NCBI RefSeq assembly: GCF_042477335.2
Contig: NC_091250.1
Location: 59,093,384-59,157,383 of the forward strand
From: Ovis canadensis
Lineage: Eukaryota; Chordata; Mammalia; Artiodactyla; Bovidae
Reading direction: 5' to 3'
Length of the DNA stretch: 64,000 bases
The translations under genes and the position numbers were made by a program. Each line of letters starts with the position of its first letter. Within the stretch, counting starts at the first letter, position 1. Under the pieces are notes generated by a model. The model did not search any database and was not told where the DNA came from. It saw only the letters and a list, made by a program, of their open reading frames with translations. Positions 58,086 through 64,000 of the stretch are shown piece after piece.

Positions 58086-58336
58086 TTCATGTAGAAGAGT
58101 TGAATTACAAAATTCAGGATTTTGAAAATATTATTCCATTGTTATTTAGTTTCTAGTTTTGCTTAAATTGTCAATTGCCATTCTGATTCTCCATGCTTTG
58201 CATACGATCTTTTTTTTCCTTCAGTGGGAGTGTTTTGATCTTAATTGATTTTAGTTTCATTAATTTTATGCTGATATGTCTTAGTGTGGGCATTTTTTAA
58301 ATTTCTTTTTCTTTATCATCATTGTTCTGTACACCA

Positions 58337-58625
58337 GTTCAGTTCAGTTCAGTCACTCAGTCATGTCTGACTCTTTGTGACCCCATGAATTGCAGCACTC
58401 CAGGCCTCCCTGTCCATCATCAACTCCCAGAGTTCATGTCCCAGGAGTTCAACTCCCAAACTCATGTCCATCAAGTTGGTGATGCCATCCAGCCATCTCA
58501 TCCTCGGTCGTCCCCTTCTCCTCCTGCCCCCAATCCCTCCCAGCATCAGGGTCTTTTCCAATGAGTCAACTCTTAGTATGAGGTGGGCAAAGTATTGGAG
58601 TTTCAGCTTTAGCATCAGTCCTTCC
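58337..58625 (-). mobile_element. BovB 3' end, antisense, with local expansion
   Basis: CAGTTCAGTTCAGTTCAGTC to CAGTCCTTCCAAAG. About 20 extra bases at 58430-58460 repeat GAGTTC/CAACTCCCA words of the neighbouring consensus. Confidence 0.93.
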
Positions 58626-58765
58626 AAAGAGACTTTAATTCTGAAAAGTTTTCTTAATTTATTTCTTGGACAGTTTCCTCTTTTAAATTTTTCTTGTTCT
58701 TTTTTCTAGAATTTATATTAGCCATATGAAGAAACTTCTGGATTATCATTTATTATAATTTTTCT

Positions 58766-59700
58766 TATCTACTTTTAGAAAATATTGGCCTTTTGATTCT
58801 ACTTTCTTAAAGATTGCTGTTGAGGTCAAAGGATATGTGGAAAGATGCTCAATGACACTGATAATCAGGAAAATGCAAATCAAAATCACAATAAAATATC
58901 ACCTTACCACTGTGAGCATGTTTCTTTTTCTTTTCTTTTTTTTTTTTAAGACAGTATTGGTGAAATTAGAAGAGTACAAAATGGTATAGCCACTATGGAA
59001 AACAATATCATAAAATTAAAAATCGAACTATCATATGATCTGGAAATTCTACTTTGGGGTATTTATCCAAAATAATTGAAGTTATGATCTCAAAGAGGTA
59101 TTAGCACTTCCAGGTTCATTGCAGTATTATTCATAGTAATCATGTGTAGAAACAGCCCACATGCTCAGTCGCTCAGTCATGTCTGACTCTTTGCGACCCC
59201 ATGGACTATAGCCCACTTGCAACCCTGTCCGTGGATTTTCCAGGCAAGAATACTAGAGTGGTTTGCCATTTCCTACTCCAGGTAATGGGTGAATGGATAA
59301 GGAAAGTGTGTTATATACACACAATGGAACATCACTCAGCCTTACAGGAGAAGGAAATCCTGTAATATGTGACATGGATAGCCTTGAAGACATTATGACA
59401 AGTGAAATAAGCTATTCAGAGGACAAACAATGCATGAGTCCACTTACATGAGGTATCTAAAATAGTCAAACTCAAAGAGCTAAAGAATGCATAGCAGTTT
59501 CCAGGGGCTGAGGGAGAGAGAGACTGGGAGTTGCTAATTAGCATGTAAAAAATTCAGTTATAGAAAATGAATAAGTTCTAGGGACCTGCTGTACAATATT
59601 ATACCTATAGATAACAATACAGTATTTTACACTTAAAAATCAATTAAGAGAGTAAGATCCCTAGTTAACTGTTTTTATCATAATAATTTTTTTAAAAGAG
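58766..59700 (+). mobile_element. Old L1M 3' end, sense
   Basis: GATGCTCAATGACACTGATAA, CAGGAAAATGCAAATCAAAA, CCACTATGGAAAACAATATC, TATTTATCCAAAATAATTG, CACTCAGCCTTACAGGAGAAG and GGACCTGCTGTACAATATTA are in L1 ORF2 end and 3' UTR order. Opposite to the L1/HAL1 on its left; split by a BovA. Confidence 0.82.
59160..59284 (-). repeat. Truncated BovA SINE, antisense
   Basis: ATGCTCAGTCGCTCAGTC to CCATTTCCTACTCCAGG; head complement missing. Inside the L1 at 58766-59700. Confidence 0.9.
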
Positions 59701-59824
59701 ATTTCTTTCAAATTTTTAGCATAAGTTATTCTTTGAAGTCATTTACTGTTCTCTATTTTCTTTTTATGTCATTATGTTCTTATTTCAGAAATGCAATATC
59801 TTCTCTTATCTCTCCAAGATTAAA

Positions 59825-60027
59825 AGTGAAAACTGAAAGGGAAAGTTGCTCAGTCACATCCAACTCTTTGTGACTCCATGGACCATACAGTCCATGGAAT
59901 TCTCTAGACCAGAAAACTCGAGTTGGTAGCCTTTCCCTTCTCCAGGGGATCTTCCCAACCCAGGAATTGAACCGGGGTCTCCTGCATTGCAGGTGGATTC
60001 TTTGCCAACTGAGGTATGAGGGAAGCC
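59825..60027 (-). repeat. BovA SINE, antisense, perfect TSD
   Basis: AGTGAAAACTGAAAGGG to CTGAGGTATGAGGGAAGC. CTCCAAGATTAAA flanks it (59812-59824 and 60028-60040). Confidence 0.95.
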
Positions 60028-60040
60028 CTCCAAGATTAAA

Positions 60041-60639
60041 GACACAGGGTAATTTGATTGCTTATTTTAAGATCTATTTTGTTCATTGTTTGCCTCTTTT
60101 TATGAAAACTTCTCTGTACTATTTGCTTCTCATTTCGTGTAGAGGTGTTTTGTTTTTTTCCCATATATGTCTAATAATTGTTGGCTACCCACTTGCATTT
60201 AAAATTAAAGCGCTGAAGAGATGACTGAACTGCTTGACAAGGCTTCACTATGGAATGACTGCTTTGGGATGATAACACTCTTTGCTGCACATTCTCTAGG
60301 CCTAACCTTCTTAGTGGTCATCCTCATGGCCTCAGAGAAAAATCTTCCAATTCATTGCCTATACATGATAGTAGAAGGGAAAGGATGAAGAACAAGCCTC
60401 CATTCCAAAGTTCTTGGAGCTGACAAGAAGTATGAGGATTTTATTGTTCAGTATGTAGACTTTTCTTGGTATCTTTGTTTTCAGTATTGTGCTTCTTTCT
60501 CATCTGCAGGGTCTTGAAAATCTTGGCTTAATTTCTTCAATATGGAAAGTTTTCTCCTGTCAGAAGTGAAAGAGACAGTTACCTAGCTATACAGGATAAA
60601 GAAATAATCCCATCAATTTAACTGCTCCTTCTTCAAATG

Positions 60640-60641
<2 letters not shown>
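60041..60641. other. Unique sequence, no gene
   Basis: Nothing recognised. Confidence 0.45.

Positions 60642-60683
<42 letters not shown>
60642..60683. repeat. (CTG)14 microsatellite at a BovA
   Basis: Fourteen uninterrupted CTG units at the junction with an antisense BovA. On the minus strand it gives a Ser run in a chance frame (60587-60889). Confidence 0.98.
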
Positions 60684-60685
<2 letters not shown>

Positions 60686-60793
60686 AAGTCGCTTCATTTG
60701 TGTCCGACTCTGTGTGACCCCATAGACGGCAGCCCACCAGGCTCCCCCATCCCTGGGATTCTCCAGGCAAGAACACTGGAGTGGGGTGCCATA
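60684..60793 (-). repeat. BovA SINE fragment, antisense
   Basis: CTAAGTCGCTTCATTTGTG to ACTGGAGTGGGGTGCC. The subfamily with a CTG-rich left end also seen at 35270. Confidence 0.92.
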
Positions 60794-60989
60794 ACTACTA
60801 TAAATCTTAAGAAGACCTTCCAAGGAGGACCATGCCTCAAATACCTGAACCTTGTAAGGATCTGAAACATAAACTAGCTTGCTTCTCATTTAATATCTCC
60901 TCAACTTTATATCACTATCATGTTTATTTGTTCTAAGATAATTTTAAAAATTATTCTCATGTTTCTGAATGGGGGGACCTGTATTACTG

Positions 60990-61535
60990 TTATTTGCACT
61001 GTGGAAGATTAAATTTTCCAAAAACAGCTGCAACAATATCTTTTATCCCACACATCCTTGTTTTCACTGTGACCTTGTTTTTCTTCCATGAAGACACAGA
61101 ATGCATGTCTTTTCCCATGGAATCTGGTTAAAACTTTATACAACTACCTCAAAGAATAGCATGGGGTGAAAGTGGGGCTCTGTAACTTGAAGAGAGTTTA
61201 TAAGGAGCAATAGGGCACTTCCCAGCTATCTCTCTTGGGATGTTTGCTCTCCTAATTCAGCTACCATGTTCTAAGGAAGCCCAGGCTACATGAATAATTG
61301 TATATAAGTGTCTTGGTGAATAGCCACCATTTAAAGTCCCAGGGGATATTGAGTAGTAATCATTATCCATGTGAGTGGAAAAATTTTTGAGCTGATCTCA
61401 CCCCAGGCTGATATCTGATCACAATTGAATGACTAACCCTGATTCATCAAGGCCCAGTCTCCCCCAGAACTGTGAGAGATAATAATAAAATAATTTTTGT
61501 TAATTTGTTACTGGGATAACAGATAACTGGAAGCA
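60990..61535 (+). mobile_element. MaLR-type (MLT1-like) LTR, sense
   Basis: AGCTATCTCTCTTGGGATG, CAGCTACCATGTTCTAAGG, GCCCAGGCTACATG, AACTGTGAGAGATAATAATAA, TTTGTTACTGGGATAACAG, AGATAACTGGAAGC in the LTR order. Solo; no internal region or second LTR in the window. Confidence 0.65.
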
Positions 61536-62134
61536 TACATTTATAATTATATTTGTGAGTGATTTTTTTTTCCCCTTGTGAAACAAACTAATGGTTCATC
61601 TTACAATAAATGACAACTTCAACTGAGAAAATCTATCTGTATTCTACTTTCTCAGTCTTGTTAACTCCTCACTTCTCTTCTGCTGCCTATGCTCCAAAAA
61701 TTTGTTGTCCTCTCGTTTTATTGGTGGTTCTCCAGGTGGTCTTATATCCTTACTTCATTCTCGTGTAAGTGAGATTTCTGGAAGGAATGGTGACAAGTGT
61801 GTGTTCAGTCTGCTATATATAGTTGAACTCATCATTCTGTATATAAGGTTCTAAATTTATAGATGTAGTTTTGACACCAATGGTTACCTAATGACAGCAT
61901 TTTATCTTTTCTGTATTATTATTCAGGTTTCTTGTTTTTTTTTTCTTTAGTGAAATTTAGTGCTGATTAACAAAGTTGGTGCTTTTTAACCATTAGTTAA
62001 ATGAAATCTATGAAATGAATAGAAAATAAAAATGCAACTCCCAAAATGGACAAATAATAAAAATATAAACAAAAATGGATCACAATTATGTATGGAATGG
62101 CAGTAAACAAGACTACATAAATTTCTGATCCTCT
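61536..62134. other. AT-rich unique sequence
   Basis: Nothing recognised; no gene. Confidence 0.45.
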
Positions 62135-62300
62135 ATTTCTGAAATAGAAATATCAATTTTAACAGAAATTATGTGACAATTTAATGAGATAATAGCTGTG
62201 AAACTTCTTATTATACTATAGTACCTAATACATAGTATATAATGTATCCATGATAAATATTGGCTCAATATGGATGCATTTACTGTAATTTCCTTCATTA
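62135..62300 (+). repeat. MIR SINE, sense, 3' part
   Basis: CTATTTCTGAAATAGAAATA, ATTTAATGAGATAATAGC, AGTACCTAATACATAG and GATAAATATTGGC in MIR order. Confidence 0.6.
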
Positions 62301-62429
62301 TTTTAATGAAACAGTTATAAATTAAATTTTAAAAAGCATAAACTATCCCTGAACTATTCATAATGCTGTTTTTCATAACATTCTGTGTACTAGTCTCCGA
62401 TTATGAATGCATTTAAACATAGGATTGCT

Positions 62430-62860
62430 TTATGTCTTCCCAGCATCTATTTCCTTTTCTTCTTGTAACAGTTCTATTTCTCTTATTGGCTACAGTTGTG
62501 CTAATCTGACCAAAACATGACTTAGCCTTCCCATTGGCAAGAGGTAGATAAATGGTTTAAACTAGACTATAACTAAGTTCTCTTCTAAGAATTTGAATAT
62601 TAATCTGAGCAACATAGAGATTTTAAGTGGTTAGATTTCACTCACATCAAGGAGAGAACTTTGAAAAAACTGTCCATCAATTCTTGTTACTTAGATTCCT
62701 GGAACTGTCTTGTCTACCCTTGCTGATACATGTTTCTTCCACTATTCCTTTGAATCACTGAGCAATTCTCTCTCCATAATAAATTTCTGTGTTTGCTCAG
62801 ATTATCCAGAATTGATTCCTGTTGCATGCCCCTGAAGAATACCAATTAATATACTGATAT
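62430..62860 (+). repeat. Ancient interspersed repeat, family uncertain
   Basis: TTGGCTACAGTTGTGC early, ending in AATAAATTTCTGTGTTTGC, AGAATTGATTCCTGTTGC and CTGAAGAATACC. The end is of the same kind as the consensus behind 16070-16440. Confidence 0.4.
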
Positions 62861-62864
62861 TCAG

Positions 62865-63928
62865 AGAATCTGTTTATAACAAAAAGATAGAGCATAGTTG
62901 GAGGTAGACTCAATGTGACACAAATGAGGGCAGTTTAGCAAGCTTTTAGTTTTCATAACTGTTCCATAAAATATCTTGTTTTTCTCAGAACAGGTCTTTC
63001 TTATATATATAAAGCCAAGTTTATTTAATTTCTACTTCATTGAAATTTCAACAAAGCAAGGATACATGAGGATATATTTGGGAATATATGAAAGTAAGTT
63101 CTAAAATAAAGTAAAATTAAATAACCATAATTGAAAGCAAGATTTGTTTCAAATATGTAAGAAATCAAAACTGCCTTCACTGGACAGGCAAACATATTAA
63201 ACACTCTGATGTAAAAGTCAGGTTGGAAAATTTACTGTAATACATTAAATCAACTTACAATGTTAAATTCACATATCATTTGGAGGTTTTCTCTTTCAGC
63301 AAGCATTTACTTGGCATGGTAGTAAACTGAAGTCTTTTATGAGCTGTTGCTTAAATAAAACACAAGGGAGGCATTCATATGATGGGCCTCTGAACACTTT
63401 GCCAAATTTTAATTATCCATAAACAAAGACCAGAAACCCAGAAAAAAATCTATTAGTGTTGCCATGTCTTCTTAAAGCTCTTCCTTTGATTATTTCTATT
63501 GCTACTCAGAGTCACTTTATTACCAGCTGATGGGTGGCACAGATGGCTCAGAGCAGAGAGGTTTGTTTCTGTCATGGTCTGCACTATTTCTTCATGCCTT
63601 TTCTTAAAGCGTTTTGGTGGGTTTCAATTTCGTTTATTTCGTGGGTAATTGTTTCACTGCTTTTGCTGTTGTTTTTACTTAATTAGTCCGAAGATGGTTA
63701 TGTGAATAGGGCACTTGACTGGACCCTGTTGAACTCATGGTAACTGGAGATGGCTCTGTGTATTTCCCCCCTGCAGACTGTTTGATCAATGCCCTGGATC
63801 ATTTGACTCTTACTATGTGATGAAAAGCCTTGTGTCTGAGCACGTGTGTAGTTTTGGCTTTCCAAGGTTTTCTCAACTTTGATTTGCTTTCCCCTCTTCC
63901 CTCCTCCATGAAATTAAAAGACACGTAT
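62865..63928. other. Unique sequence; candidate conserved non-coding element
   Basis: Repeat-free for about 1 kb. 63270-63860 has moderate GC, an E-box CAGCTG (63524-63529) and a homeodomain-type TAATTAG (63680-63686), and lacks CpG-decay texture of old repeats. No long open frame or splice pair, so an enhancer-like element is more likely than an exon; unproven. Confidence 0.4.
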
Positions 63929-64000
63929 TCCTTGGAAGAAAAGTTATGACCAACCTAGATAGCATATTCAAAAGCAGAGACATTATTTTGCCGACTAAGT
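63929..64000 (+). mobile_element. BovB LINE, sense, runs off the window
   Basis: ATTCCTTGGAAGAAAAGTTA, GACCAACCTAGATAGC and CAAAAGCAGAGACATTATTT are the sense strand of the BovB region also present in antisense at 29640-29700. 5'-truncated here; its 3' end lies beyond 64000. Confidence 0.92.

Larger units (their letters stand above)
57590..58765 (-). mobile_element. Old L1M/HAL1 element, antisense, with two insertions
   Basis: ATTAACATTTGGCTGAGTATAGG (split across 57840-57862), then, past a young L1, CAGGATTTTGAAAATATTATTC and GCCATTCTGATTCTCC, then past a BovB TTCTTGGACAGTTTCC. The order matches a mammalian L1-type element. Confidence 0.65.

Noticed and set aside
60587..60889. Poly-serine protein
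   Set aside because: Product of the (CTG)14 microsatellite and a BovA in a chance frame.
1..64000. CRISPR arrays, phage or other prokaryotic systems
   Set aside because: No regularly spaced repeats or operon-like gene order; the repeat content is that of a ruminant nuclear genome.

Overview
The window is mammalian nuclear DNA from a pecoran ruminant, most likely a bovid such as cattle, sheep or goat. The diagnosis rests on dozens of tRNA-Glu-derived Bov-tA/BovA SINEs, many BovB (RTE-clade) LINE fragments, two bovine-type L1 3' ends and one CHR-type cetartiodactyl SINE, lying over an older mammalian layer of L2, MIR, L1M/HAL1 and MaLR-type LTRs. I found no host protein-coding exon, rRNA, tRNA, CRISPR array, plasmid or prokaryotic feature. 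Every open frame with recognisable protein similarity is a decayed reverse transcriptase from BovB or L2. The window is intergenic or deep intronic; family names are by eye, without an alignment program, so boundaries of the old repeats are approximate.

Layout. 1-10900 is mostly unique AT-rich DNA with an L2 remnant, a Tigger-like fragment, a MIR, five BovA copies and a small bovine L1 tail; several stretches look like possible conserved non-coding elements. 10900-16600 has an artiodactyl L1 3' end, three MIRs, two BovA and one BovB tail. 16690-22600 is one ancient antisense L1, split by two BovB copies, three BovA copies and an (AT)n(AC)n microsatellite. 22606-24510 is a second antisense L1 3' end carrying several SINE insertions. 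24555-25165 is a probable solo LTR. 25433-27410 holds three odd BovB pieces.

27410-36000 includes an L1 3' end split by BovB, a MaLR-type LTR split by a SINE, and a head-to-head inverted BovB pair. 36000-43900 is unique DNA with L2, MIR and MaLR remnants and seven BovA copies. 43880-48300 contains sense L1 ORF2 and L2 ORF2 relics. 48470-51640 is an antisense L1M/HAL1 relic; 52540-53310 is a long L2 3' end. 53310-57000 is largely unique and contains a 136-bp tandem duplication with no visible mismatch. 57590-60040 is L1M/HAL1 DNA with young insertions. 60990-62860 holds a MaLR-type LTR, a MIR and another old repeat. 63270-63860 is a candidate conserved element, and a BovB begins at 63929 and runs off the right edge.

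No genes work together here. What can be read is a stratigraphy of retroelement insertions (about twenty copies with visible target-site duplications), plus a few rearrangements that simple insertion does not explain: the 136-bp tandem duplication, long flanking duplications (77 bp and about 37-50 bp) around retroelement scraps, inverted BovB structures, and a compact perfect hairpin in unique sequence. I did not find convincing evidence of a new biological system.
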